Source: Nocardioides kongjuensis (GTDB lineage Bacteria; Actinomycetota; Actinomycetes; Propionibacteriales; Nocardioidaceae). Taken from it: 64,000 bases of DNA. Position numbers and translations under genes: made by a program. Below, in pieces: positions 50,025 to 58,274 of the stretch. The stretch covers positions 868,001-932,000 of the forward strand of contig NZ_JACCBF010000001.1 of assembly GCF_013409625.1 (NCBI RefSeq). Reading direction: 5' to 3'. Within the stretch, counting starts at the first letter, position 1. Every line of letters starts with the position of its first letter. The notes beneath the pieces are model-generated. The model had not been told where the DNA came from. It saw only the letters and a program-made list of their open reading frames with translations, and made no database searches.

Positions 50025-51536
50025 ATGCACTTCGCCCGCCTTCCCGACGTCCGCGCCGTCCAGGACCCGAACGGTCCTGCCGTTGCCGACAGCAGGATCC
50101 ACCTGACCAATGCCGACCTGCTCGCGGCCGTCCACGCGGCGGCCGAGCAGCTCGCCGAACTCGGCATCGGCAGTGGCGACGTGGTCGCCCTCAAGCTCAC
50201 CAACCGCTTCGAGTTCGTCGTCCTCCTCTTCGCGGCCTGGCGCCTGGGGGCGGCGGTCACCCCGATCAATCCGGCCGCCACCGAGACCGAGACCGCGCAC
50301 CAGGTCAGCGACTCGGCGGCGGGTCTGGTGGTCGTCGAGGACGATGCCGCCCCAGCGCTGGGCACGCCGACGCTGTCGGTCGACCAGGTGTGCCGAACGT
50401 CCACCCGGGCCCCGGGAGCGCCGCATCACGATCCAGCGGCGCTGGCCCTGCTGATCTACACCTCCGGCACCACCGGTGTCCCCAAGGGGGTGATGCTCGA
50501 CCACGCCAACCTCGATGCCATGACCCGGATGGGACAGCAGGCCTACGACGTGACGCGGGCCGACCGATGCCTGCTGATCCTGCCGCTCTTCCACGTGAAC
50601 GGCATCGTGGTCAGCATCTTGATGACGCTCCGCGCCGGCGCGACCGTGGTGATGGCCGAACGCTTCAACCCGACGACCTTCTTCGACGTCCTCGAGCGGG
50701 AGCGTCCGACGTTCTTCTCCGCGGTCCCGACCATCTACAACATGCTCGCGGCGCTCCCCGACGCCGTGCGTCCCGACACGTCCTCGGTGAGGTTCGCCCT
50801 GTGCGGTGCGGCACCCGCCTCCGCCGACCTGCTGGCCAGGTTCGAGCGACGTTTCGGGTTCCCGCTCATCGAGGCCTACGGCCTCTCGGAGGGCACCTGC
50901 GGCACCACCACGAATCCGATCGACGGCGTCCGCAAGGCCGGGTCTGTCGGGGTTCCGTTCCCGGGTCAGGAAGTTCGGATCCTCGACCCGTACGGGAACG
51001 CGCTCGGCCACGGACAGATCGGTGAGATCGCCGTGCGTGGCTCCAATGTGATGCGGGGGTACCTCGGCCGCCCCGAGGACACGGCCAACACCATCGTGGA
51101 TGGCTGGCTCAGGACAGGCGACGTCGGACGGCTCGACGGTGACGGCTACCTGACCTTGGTCGGACGGTCGAAGGAGATGATCATCCGAGGCGGGGAGAAC
51201 ATCTACCCCAAAGAGATCGAGGACGTCCTCAACGGAGATCCTGCCGTTCTCGAGGCCGCTGTCATTGGCGTGCTCGACGAGAAGTGGGGCGAGGTCGTGG
51301 TTGCGTTCGTCGAAGCTCGCTCCGGTGCGACGGTTGATGCGGACGCGCTCAAGGCCCGCTGCAGGGAACGACTCAGTGGGTACAAGCGGCCGACGGCCAT
51401 TCACATTCTCGAGTCGCTACCGAAGAACGCGGTCGGCAAGCTCGACAAGAAGGCGTTGGTCGACGTGCTGGCGGGAACCGGTGGGGCGCGCCGACCCGAG
51501 CACGCAGATCACGGCGACCGCCACGGCCGAAGATGA
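50025..51536 (+). CDS. Acyl-CoA ligase (AMP-forming)
   Basis: 503 residues of the ANL superfamily. LLIYTSGTTGVPKGVML is the AMP-binding P-loop, EAYGLSEGT the A5 motif, WLRTGDVGRLDGDGYLTLVG the A7/A8 region, GGENIYPKEIE follows, and NAVGKLDKK carries the catalytic Lys. It should activate a carboxylic acid made by the island's oxidoreductases for CoA-dependent degradation. ATG at 50025 comes 4 bases after the hydrolase stop. A low-complexity His/Arg tail closes the protein. Confidence 0.92.
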   Translation: MHFARLPDVRAVQDPNGPAVADSRIHLTNADLLAAVHAAAEQLAELGIGSGDVVALKLTNRFEFVVLLFAAWRLGAAVTPINPAATETETAHQVSDSAAGLVVVEDDAAPALGTPTLSVDQVCRTSTRAPGAPHHDPAALALLIYTSGTTGVPKGVMLDHANLDAMTRMGQQAYDVTRADRCLLILPLFHVNGIVVSILMTLRAGATVVMAERFNPTTFFDVLERERPTFFSAVPTIYNMLAALPDAVRPDTSSVRFALCGAAPASADLLARFERRFGFPLIEAYGLSEGTCGTTTNPIDGVRKAGSVGVPFPGQEVRILDPYGNALGHGQIGEIAVRGSNVMRGYLGRPEDTANTIVDGWLRTGDVGRLDGDGYLTLVGRSKEMIIRGGENIYPKEIEDVLNGDPAVLEAAVIGVLDEKWGEVVVAFVEARSGATVDADALKARCRERLSGYKRPTAIHILESLPKNAVGKLDKKALVDVLAGTGGARRPEHADHGDRHGRR

Positions 51537-51903
51537 CCGATGGCCCCAGGGGGAGACCCGGGGCCGACCCCAGCCGGCTTCTGGAGCCCACCTCCTCGGC
51601 TGGGGTCTCGGCCGACCCGATCCCGAGAGATCCAGAACCGCACGTCGACTGCTTCCGTACTACCCACGGCGGTTCGGTCCAGCCCCAAAGCGACGCCAGC
51701 AACTGTGGAGCGAACCCAAGCGGTCTACGTCAACTCCGGTGGGACTCGCCAGGCCTTCGTTCTGCCGCAATGATTCCACCGACCAACATCACGTTAGGTG
51801 GGAGATCGTCCACGCGTGTGCGATCCGGGATGGACCGGAGTAGCGTGGTGGAGTTCGGGGCCTGGCCGGGATAGCCAGTGTCTCCCTGGACCGGGAGGGC
51901 GTG
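51537..51903. other. Non-coding gap with a terminator hairpin
   Basis: About 365 bases between the ligase stop and the first DUF5994 gene. Apart from a hairpin at 51566-51607 and a ribosome site before 51904 nothing recognisable is present. Confidence 0.5.
51566..51607 (+). terminator. GACCCCAGCCG hairpin after the ligase operon
   Basis: GACCCCAGCCG (51566-51576) pairs with CGGCTGGGGTC (51597-51607), an 11-base perfect stem with a 20-base loop; flanking GGCC/GGCC can extend it. It starts 30 bases after the acyl-CoA ligase stop. There is no T-run, so termination efficiency is unknown. Confidence 0.5.
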
Positions 51904-52437
51904 ATGATTGCATCTGATCCATCCGAGCCGGCGTTCCGGCCGACTGCGAGGGTTCCATTGCGGATCCTGCTCGACAATGGGTTTCCCTCGGGTCCGCTCG
52001 ACGGCGCGTGGTGGCCTCAGTCGCGAGACCTCCAGGTCGAGTGTGCTGACTTGGTCGACCACCTCCCCGGCTTGGTAGGTCTGCCTTCCCGACTGCTCTT
52101 CTCCCGACCGGACTGGGACGCCGTCGCGGAGGGTGCTTCGGAGCGCATGATCACGGCGAGCCATGGCACCGTCGCAGTTGGCGCCTTTCCCACCGACGAT
52201 ACGCATCTGCTGATCGTCGTGACGTCCTCGGGGGAGCGTCTTCATCTGCTCGTGATTCCCAGCGGGACGGAGATCGATGTCGCTGAGGATCTGATGCGTC
52301 GAGCCGCTGACGAGCGGAACGTGAGTTCGGCAAGTGTTCTCCTCGAGACGGCGCGTAGCCACTTCGGTGGCGTTGTGCCCTTCGAGGTGGGTGTGTGGGA
52401 AGACGACGGCGGCGCTGGGGAGCGTGATCTCTCCTAG
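51904..52437 (+). CDS. DUF5994 family protein (copy 1)
   Basis: 177 residues. The conserved core LDGAWWPQSRDLQVECADLV, then SRLLFSRPDWD, is shared with two further genes at 54191 and 57774. Such proteins are common in Streptomyces, Nocardioides and mycobacteria, and the function is unknown. The ATG at 51904 is preferred; a GTG sits directly before it. GGGAGG is 8 bases upstream. Protein is soluble and acidic at the C-terminus. Confidence 0.85.
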   Translation: MIASDPSEPAFRPTARVPLRILLDNGFPSGPLDGAWWPQSRDLQVECADLVDHLPGLVGLPSRLLFSRPDWDAVAEGASERMITASHGTVAVGAFPTDDTHLLIVVTSSGERLHLLVIPSGTEIDVAEDLMRRAADERNVSSASVLLETARSHFGGVVPFEVGVWEDDGGAGERDLS

Positions 52438-52503
52438 CCTCGGCAGGTCCCGATCTCCGGTGGCACGGTAGCCGTTTGCCGGGAGGACTTGCGAATGCCA
52501 CGT

Positions 52504-52866
52504 TCAGTCGCGCTCCACCTCGTCGCGTCTGTTTCGGCGGAGCTTGAGACGCAGCTGGGTGATGCGACCGATCCCGACGACAGCCACTACGGCGCCTCCG
52601 CCGACGGCTGCGATCAGCATGGCGAGCCCGAGAGGGATCTGCCCGTCGGTGCCAAGGAACCGAACGTCGACGTTCGTCGAGTTCTGGAGCATGAAGATGA
52701 TCAGCAGTAGGAGGAGTACGAGCGCGATGCCGACGGCGACCCAGGCAGCGCTGAGGCGGGTGGTGCGGGGCCGTCGTGGCCTGGCCGCCGGCCGGGGCTC
52801 GGGGTGCGTTGGGTTCCCGGTGGGTGGGGTCCGGTCGCTGCTGGGTGGCATGGGTCCGGTGGTCAA
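52504..52866 (-). CDS. LapA-domain membrane protein
   Basis: 120 residues with a Pro/Arg-rich N-terminus and two transmembrane segments (about 39-61 and 76-98) around FMLQNSTNVDVRFLG and QIPLGLAMLIAAVGGGAVVA. This is the LapA/DUF1049 pattern, linked in other bacteria to envelope biogenesis and lipopolysaccharide assembly. A TTG at 52866 overlaps the stop of the small upstream gene by 4 bases (TTGA) and is taken as the start; the ATG at 52851 is the alternative. Confidence 0.8.
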   Translation of the reverse strand: MTTGPMPPSSDRTPPTGNPTHPEPRPAARPRRPRTTRLSAAWVAVGIALVLLLLLIIFMLQNSTNVDVRFLGTDGQIPLGLAMLIAAVGGGAVVAVVGIGRITQLRLKLRRNRRDEVERD

Positions 52867-53018
52867 GGTCGGTCCTGTCCTAGGGGCTTCCTCATCCGGT
52901 TCACCAGGTCACCTGCTCGCTCGGGTCGCCCGGTTCGTTCACTGGCGATCGAGATCCAGGCGGTGGCGATGATCGCGGTCCACAGGAGGGCTCCGAGGAT
53001 CCATAGCCATGTGGTCAT
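52863..53018 (-). CDS. 51-residue single-span membrane protein
   Basis: A short gene not reported by length-filtered gene finders. It encodes MTTWLWILGALLWTAIIATA as a transmembrane helix followed by a basic tail (SERTGRPERAGDLVNRMRKP). The ATG at 53018 overlaps the stop of the regulator gene by 4 bases (ATGA), and its stop overlaps the LapA TTG likewise (TTGA). Two exact couplings and a plausible topology make it a real gene. Function unknown. Confidence 0.75.
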   Translation of the reverse strand: MTTWLWILGALLWTAIIATAWISIASERTGRPERAGDLVNRMRKPLGQDRP

Positions 53019-53854
53019 GCCGGCAACCCCCGCGATGGGTTCCGGGGTGAGCTGGGTGGGCGCCAGGCTGCCCGGTGAGCGGCGCCGACGGCTGCGATCT
53101 GTGATTGCAGCTCGAGTTTGCTAAGGATCGACTTGACCTGGGTCCGCACCGTCGCGACCGCGACGACGTTCGTGCGGGCGATGTCTTGGACCGGGTCGCC
53201 GTTCATCAGTGCGCCGAGGACCTCTTTCTCGCATCGGGTCAGCCGGTCCAGTCGGGCTCGTATGGCCCGCGACTCGTCCCGGTCGGCGCGTGCTATCTCG
53301 ATCAAGGTGGCGCGCTGTTCTCGGCTCATCAGGGGCAGACCGTCACGGACTCGTCGGGCGGTGTCCACCAGCTCCTTCAGCGAGCACGTCTTGTGCAGGA
53401 CGTCCTTGGCGCCTAGGTGTATCGCAGCCCCCCATCGGGCCCGGTCGGTGGTGTCGGTCAGGAGCACCACTGTCGCCCCGGATGCAGACAGTGGGGCGAC
53501 GAGTCGGAGTCCGTCGCCCACCGGCCCCAGGCGATGCTCGAGTAGTACGAGCCGTCCAGCGCCACGTAGTGCGGCGGCCAGCACGGTGGCCAGCGACGCG
53601 TGCTGCTCACCAGGGTCGATCACCGTGACGATGAAGCCCTCGGGGTCCAGTGCCATCGCGAGAGAGTCAGCGAAGAGAAGGTGATGGTCGATGACGGTGA
53701 TCCGCACAGGTCGCCGGTTGTGGCCGTGCCGCACTGCCTCCGCGGTCGTCGCGCCGTGTCGCAGTGCGTGAGGGGGCGGAACGCGTTCTGGTTGTTGTGG
53801 GGATCGACCAGTTGTCGTCGGCGTTGGCTCCGACAGCTCCGACAGCTCCGACAT
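53015..53854 (-). CDS. LuxR-type response-regulator-like protein with Glu at the phosphosite
   Basis: 279 residues. Residues about 50-165 have the receiver fold: VRITVIDHHLLFADSLAMAL, and VVLLTDTTD with the conserved Thr, and AKDVLHKTCS with the Lys. The position of the phosphorylated Asp is Glu106 (RLVLLEHRLGPVGDG), and the acidic pair is Asp56-His57. The LuxR HTH is LTRCEKEVLGALMNGDPVQD through TVRTQVKSIL. It is likely phosphorylation-independent. The N-terminus begins SELSELSE from a 9-base tandem repeat. Coupled to a 51-residue membrane protein and LapA. Confidence 0.85.
   Translation of the reverse strand: MSELSELSEPTPTTTGRSPQQPERVPPPHALRHGATTAEAVRHGHNRRPVRITVIDHHLLFADSLAMALDPEGFIVTVIDPGEQHASLATVLAAALRGAGRLVLLEHRLGPVGDGLRLVAPLSASGATVVLLTDTTDRARWGAAIHLGAKDVLHKTCSLKELVDTARRVRDGLPLMSREQRATLIEIARADRDESRAIRARLDRLTRCEKEVLGALMNGDPVQDIARTNVVAVATVRTQVKSILSKLELQSQIAAVGAAHRAAWRPPSSPRNPSRGLPA
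53827..53853. repeat. Three tandem copies of GCTCCGACA
   Basis: Three perfect 9-base copies (53827-53835, 53836-53844, 53845-53853) directly behind the start codon of the regulator at 53854, encoding SEL-SEL-SE. Unit length is a multiple of three, so gain or loss of copies changes protein length but not the frame. Confidence 0.8.
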
Positions 53855-54190
53855 GTGATTCCCCCTGGCGTTCCAACACGAAGAAACTCGCGGGGTCCAG
53901 GCGGGTCTGTATCGACCTTCATATCACCTCAGTTCACGGTGCGCTAGGAGCTCGCGGAGCGTCGGGTTCAAGGCAGGGTCTGTCCGGCGGGTGCGGAACT
54001 GGGTCGTGCCATCGCGATCAGGGACGGTGAGAAGTATCTACCCGACGGGCACTCCCGAGCAGCAGGAGGCGCGGCCTGCCAGTCTGGGCTCTGTCCGCTC
54101 GACCGCGCGGTTGGTCAGTCAGGCGTAGAGTGGTGGTGACTGCCCAGTTCCGGACCCTACCGGCGTGGAGCAGCCCGAGAGGCGGACGTC
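53855..54190. other. Divergent intergenic region
   Basis: 336 bases between the regulator start and the second DUF5994 gene. It probably carries both promoters; TAGAGT at about 54126 is a possible -10 for the plus-strand gene. A short open frame of about 45 codons (from about 53990) ends at 54126 but has no recognisable features. Confidence 0.4.
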
Positions 54191-54724
54191 ATGACGACGT
54201 CGAACAATCCCGTCCATGCTTCCTCGCCCGCGCGTGGTTCGTTGCGACTCCGGATGGTGGAGCACCCCGGACGAGACCGTGTGGATGGCGGATGGTGGCC
54301 TCGTAGCCACGACCTGGTGGTCGAGTTGGCCGATCTGGTCGACCACTTCCCGGCGCGGTTCGGCAAGGTGGGGTGGGTCTCGGTGTCGCGCCCGGATTGG
54401 GCCGTGGCACCGACGCGTGTCGCTGTCGCCGATGGCTATGTGAAGGTGGGTTGGCTTCCCCAAGCCGACGATCACGTCGTGAGGCTCAAGACAGCAGAGC
54501 GAGCCGTGTTCTACCTGCTCGTGGTCCCGCCCGACTTCACCGATGACCAGGGCGCGGAAGCTCTGCTGGCCGCGTCGACGCACGGAAACAAGCATTGCGC
54601 TGCGGACATTCTTGACCTTGTCACAGAACATCCCGATGTCGATCCTGCTGATCGGTGGACCGACAACGGCACGACATGGTGGGGGCCTCACGCCGTGGCG
54701 CCGTCATTCCGGTTGGGAAGGTAG
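54191..54724 (+). CDS. DUF5994 family protein (copy 2)
   Basis: 177 residues with the diagnostic VDGGWWPRSHDLVVELADLV and VSRPDW, so it is paralogous to the genes at 51904 and 57774, though the most diverged of the three. Function unknown. ATG at 54191 follows GAGAGGCGG. A small gene starts 3 bases after its stop. Confidence 0.85.
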   Translation: MTTSNNPVHASSPARGSLRLRMVEHPGRDRVDGGWWPRSHDLVVELADLVDHFPARFGKVGWVSVSRPDWAVAPTRVAVADGYVKVGWLPQADDHVVRLKTAERAVFYLLVVPPDFTDDQGAEALLAASTHGNKHCAADILDLVTEHPDVDPADRWTDNGTTWWGPHAVAPSFRLGR

Positions 54725-54727
54725 CCC

Positions 54728-54973
54728 GTGTCCTATCTGATGCTTTACGGGAGCGGCTGGACCCAGCGGTGGAGGATCGCCGCGGGCATGGAGGACGACG
54801 TCCGGTCGCAGATCTCCCAGGTCGGCAACGAGACGACCGGAGTGCTGAAGGTCCTCGATCCTGGCTCGGACAACGAAGCAACACTGGTGGTGTCGTGGGC
54901 CCGGGTCGCGGCGGCCGTCGTCCTCGACACGGCGGCCGAGGAGACGAGGAGCTCGACTGGGCAGTACGCGTGA
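54728..54973 (+). CDS. Small hypothetical protein
   Basis: 81 residues from a GTG 3 bases after the DUF5994 stop. It contains no recognised domain; GMEDDVRSQISQVGNETTGV and VSWARVAAAVVLDTAAEETR give a compact alpha/beta-like profile. Close spacing suggests coupling to DUF5994 copy 2. Moderate confidence that it is expressed. Confidence 0.55.
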   Translation: MSYLMLYGSGWTQRWRIAAGMEDDVRSQISQVGNETTGVLKVLDPGSDNEATLVVSWARVAAAVVLDTAAEETRSSTGQYA

Positions 54974-55125
54974 GGTGTGATCGATCGGTGCCGGGCGTGG
55001 TGATCCGGTGTAGACACTGGATGCGGTGATGAGCCGCGACGTTGCGGGCGGAGAGAACCGCTTTGACGAGCTGCCACCGATGAGCTGTCTCAGATGGTGG
55101 CTGTTTGGATCAGGTTCGCGCCGCG

Positions 55126-55848
55126 TCAGGAGCGGCGTAGGTGCTCCACGCTCAAGGTGCGGGTCACGACCTGGCGGGCGACGTCCTTGACCGGGTGGTT
55201 CTTGCGGCGGCTGTAGTCGCGCATCAACCGGAATGCTTGGTCGACGTCGATCTCGGCGCTTGCCATGAGCACTCCCTTGGCCTGCTCGATCAGGACCCTG
55301 TTGTCGAGTGCGGTCTGGAGTTGCTCGGCGATCAGCCCGGACTGGCGGACGGCGCGCTCCTGGAGGAGCCCGATGGTCGCGATGTCGGCGAGCGCTTGGC
55401 CCATGGCGACGTCGTCCTCGCTCAGGTGGGAGTCGCCCGCGCAGAACAGGTTCATCGCACCGACCACGGAGTCGCGTAGGCGCAGGGGGATCGCGTGGGC
55501 TGACGCGAAGCCGACCTCGGCGAGGGCTGTGCTGAACCGCGGCCACCGCTCCCGGGACTCGCCGCCGCCCACGTTGACGACCGGACGCGCGCTCTGGAGG
55601 CAGTCGAGGCACGGGCCCTCGTCGTTTTGCAGTTCGAGGAGCTCGAGGAGCTGGGCCCGGTCGCTCGTGGAGGCGACCACGTGCAGGACGCCGCGAGCGT
55701 CGGCCAGGATCACGCCGGCGGCATCGGCATTGAGCAACTCGACGCTCCGCTCGGTCAGGGTGGAGAGGAAGTCAAGCGTGTCGAACTCGTCGACGAGGGT
55801 GTCGGCGAGCTCGACGAAGACCTGCGCCAGCCTTTGCTCACTTGTCAT
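55126..55848 (-). CDS. GAF-ANTAR regulator (second of a pair)
   Basis: 240 residues. GAF domain at about 25-150 (ELLNADAAGVILADARGVLH, NDEGPCLDCLQSARPV, GFASAHAIPLRLRDSVVGAM) and a C-terminal ANTAR RNA-binding domain (LDNRVLIEQAKGVLMASAEI through LMRDYSRRKNHPV). ANTAR proteins prevent transcription termination by binding paired hairpins in target mRNAs. The ATG at 55848 is chosen since GGAGG is at ideal spacing; a TTG at 55902 overlapping the upstream stop is possible. The two Cys in CLDC could bind a redox or metal signal. Confidence 0.87.
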   Translation of the reverse strand: MTSEQRLAQVFVELADTLVDEFDTLDFLSTLTERSVELLNADAAGVILADARGVLHVVASTSDRAQLLELLELQNDEGPCLDCLQSARPVVNVGGGESRERWPRFSTALAEVGFASAHAIPLRLRDSVVGAMNLFCAGDSHLSEDDVAMGQALADIATIGLLQERAVRQSGLIAEQLQTALDNRVLIEQAKGVLMASAEIDVDQAFRLMRDYSRRKNHPVKDVARQVVTRTLSVEHLRRS

Positions 55849-55898
55849 GGTCTTCGCCTCCACTGTCGCGGACCAGGGCCTGGCGGGCCGTGTCTGTG

Positions 55899-56627
55899 TC
55901 AATCATCTTCGCTCTCCTCTGGGTGGATGCGCAGCCGTCCCGCGAGGACGTCGCGGGCAACGTCGAGCAGTGAGCGGTCTGCGGCGAAGGCGTGGGCGCG
56001 CAGGAGAAGCAGTGCCTCGGTCATGCCGACCGAGGCTTTGACGGAGAGGAAGCCCGTCGCTTGGTGGATCTCGGCGCGGTGGGCCACCGGAGCACCGAGG
56101 TCGGGGTGCAGGGCGTCGCGGGTGAGATCGACGGACGGGATCCGGTCCTGCAGATGGAGGAGCACGACGACGGCAGCGCCCCCGTAGGCCTGTGCGGCCG
56201 TCTGCTGCTGTACGTCGAGTCGGCCGGGGGTGGAGCGGTACATGCTCAGGCTGCCGAGCCGGACCCCGCCGACGCTGAGCGGGACCGCGGTGACGGCGCT
56301 GATCCCAGCAGCCAGCGCGGCCGGGGCGAAAGCCGGCCAGCGCAGCAGCACTCCGTCACCGAGGTCGTCGCTGCCGACCGTGCGGTCGTAGCGCGAGGCG
56401 TCGACGCTCGGCCCCTCGCCAAGATCGAACTGGATCTCCTCAAGACGGGAGGCGACGGCGCCCGACGTACCAATGACCGCCTGATGACCGGCCGCGTTCA
56501 TGAGAGTCATCCCCACACCGGCCAGCCTGAGTGACTGTGCGCAGTCGATGCACAGCTCGTCGGTCAATGGCTTTCCGTCGCGGTGCCGCGCTCTGATGGC
56601 CGCGAGGATCTGCGTCGTCGTCGTCAC
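55899..56627 (-). CDS. GAF-ANTAR regulator (first of a pair)
   Basis: 242 residues. Opening LTDELCIDCAQSLRLAGVGM, GAF core with LEEIQFDLGEGPSVDASRYD and VTAVPLSVGGVRLGSLSMYR, and C-terminal ANTAR with EIHQATGFLSVKASVGMTEA and LLLRAHAFAADRSLLDVARD. It precedes the second GAF-ANTAR gene in one operon, separated by 50 bases or overlapping by 4 depending on the start used. It is divergent from the desaturase (100-base gap), so it may control it. Confidence 0.87.
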   Translation of the reverse strand: MTTTTQILAAIRARHRDGKPLTDELCIDCAQSLRLAGVGMTLMNAAGHQAVIGTSGAVASRLEEIQFDLGEGPSVDASRYDRTVGSDDLGDGVLLRWPAFAPAALAAGISAVTAVPLSVGGVRLGSLSMYRSTPGRLDVQQQTAAQAYGGAAVVVLLHLQDRIPSVDLTRDALHPDLGAPVAHRAEIHQATGFLSVKASVGMTEALLLLRAHAFAADRSLLDVARDVLAGRLRIHPEESEDD

Positions 56628-56727
56628 GTCGTGCTCACCCCTCTGCCCTTAGGAATGCAGGGGTAGCCTCGACTAATAAGGCCACCTCGGACCCCGGCGG
56701 CGCGATCTGCGACATCCGGGAGTAGTC

Positions 56728-57777
56728 ATGTCGACCAGTGATCCTCGAGGCGCGGTGCTCCGCAGCGACTACGGCGAGTTGGTGCGGGAGATCCGGCGAC
56801 GGGGACTCCTCCACCCTAGACCTGCCTTCTACGCCCGACTCGGCGCCCTCGCCCTGGCGGCGCTCGCCGTCCTGGTGCTGGTCCTCTTCCTGCTGCGCGA
56901 CTCGTGGTGGGCTCTCCTGCTCGCGCCCGCGTTCGGTGTCGTCTCGGCACAGATCGCCTTCCTCTCCCACGATGCCGCCCATCGCCAGATCGTCCGCGGC
57001 CGCCGGCTCACGACGGCGCTTTGCCTGACATTCGGCAACCTCCTCAACGGCCTCAGCTACGGATGGTGGACTGCCAAGCACGACGCGCACCATGCGCACC
57101 CCAACGACCTGGAGTCCGATCCGGACGTCGCCGCCGGCGTGTTCGTCTTCGGCGCGGACCAGGCGGGCGAACGCCGCGGTGGGCCAGCCTGGATGACCCG
57201 GCACCAGGCCGCCCTGTTCTTCCCGTTGCTCACGCTCGAGGGGTTCAACCTGCGGGCCGAGGGCGTACGCGCGCTGCTGCGCCCCGGCATAGCGCACCGA
57301 TCGGCCGAGGGCCTGTTGCTGTTCGGCCACCTTGTGCTCTACCTGGCGCTCGTGGTCAGCGCCCTGACCTGGCTCCAGGCGATCGTGTTCGTGGTCGTCC
57401 ACCAGGCGGTGCTCGGCGTCTACCTCGGCTGCTCGTTCGCCCCGTCTCACAAGGGAATGCCGGTGCCCACGGCGGAGGAAGCCGCGGACCCGCTGCTGCG
57501 CCAGGTGATCTGTTCGCGCAACATCCGTGGCGGCCCCTTCGTCGACCTGGCACTCGGTGGGCTCAACCTCCAGATCGAGCATCACCTGTTTCCTAGCATG
57601 CCGCGCCCCAACCTCAGGCTCGCCCGGCCGGTCGTGCGTCAGCACTGCCAGGCGCGAGGGATCCCCTATGCCGAGACGACCCTGCTCGCGTCGTACCGGC
57701 TGGCGCTGGGGCACCTCCACCAGGTTGGACTGGCCGCACCTGGAGCGTCAGCACCACGAGAGAAGGCAACCCCATGA
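56728..57777 (+). CDS. Acyl-lipid/fatty acid desaturase
   Basis: 349 residues, membrane-bound. Three histidine boxes bind the diiron centre: HDAAH (about 81-85), HDAHHAH (about 118-124) and QIEHH in NLQIEHHLFPSMP (about 282). Transmembrane segments lie at about 38-75 and 195-225. It inserts double bonds into acyl chains and so changes membrane fluidity. GGGAG lies 6 bases before the ATG. The stop overlaps DUF5994 copy 3 by 4 bases, so the two are cotranslated. Confidence 0.92.
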   Translation: MSTSDPRGAVLRSDYGELVREIRRRGLLHPRPAFYARLGALALAALAVLVLVLFLLRDSWWALLLAPAFGVVSAQIAFLSHDAAHRQIVRGRRLTTALCLTFGNLLNGLSYGWWTAKHDAHHAHPNDLESDPDVAAGVFVFGADQAGERRGGPAWMTRHQAALFFPLLTLEGFNLRAEGVRALLRPGIAHRSAEGLLLFGHLVLYLALVVSALTWLQAIVFVVVHQAVLGVYLGCSFAPSHKGMPVPTAEEAADPLLRQVICSRNIRGGPFVDLALGGLNLQIEHHLFPSMPRPNLRLARPVVRQHCQARGIPYAETTLLASYRLALGHLHQVGLAAPGASAPREKATP

Positions 57778-58274
57778 CCACCACCGACCGAGTTCCGCTG
57801 AGGATCTCGCTCAACCCCAGCTCGACCCGGCGTCTCGACGGGGCCTGGTGGCCTCAGTCGCGCGACCTCCAGGTCGAGTGCGCCGACCTGATCGACAACT
57901 TCCCGAGCAACATCGGCCGCCCGGCGCGCCTGCTGTTCTCCCGGCCCGACTGGGACGCCGAGCCCGACCGACCGTCCACCCGCCGGATCAAGGCTCAGCG
58001 CGGTTTCGTCAAGGTCGGCTCGTTCCCCGAGGACGACACCCACCTGGTGACCGTCATTCTTTCCTCGCGCGAGCGACTCGAACTGCTCGCGATCCCCAGC
58101 AGCACGCACACCGCGACCGCACGGACCCTGATGGACGCGGCCACCGACGAACGCAACATCCTCTCGGCCGCCGACCTGCTCGTCGCCGCGAGCGCCGGTC
58201 CCTCCAATAGGGGAGCGGAGTCTGAGGAAGCGACATGGGAGAACGAGGGCGGCACCCGCCCTCAAGCGACTTGA
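57774..58274 (+). CDS. DUF5994 family protein (copy 3)
   Basis: 166 residues, sharing LDGAWWPQSRDLQVECADLI and RLLFSRPDWD with copy 1 almost exactly over this core. ATG overlaps the desaturase stop by 4 bases, giving the only functional hint for the family in this window: a link to lipid desaturation or membrane stress. Confidence 0.85.
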   Translation: MTTTDRVPLRISLNPSSTRRLDGAWWPQSRDLQVECADLIDNFPSNIGRPARLLFSRPDWDAEPDRPSTRRIKAQRGFVKVGSFPEDDTHLVTVILSSRERLELLAIPSSTHTATARTLMDAATDERNILSAADLLVAASAGPSNRGAESEEATWENEGGTRPQAT

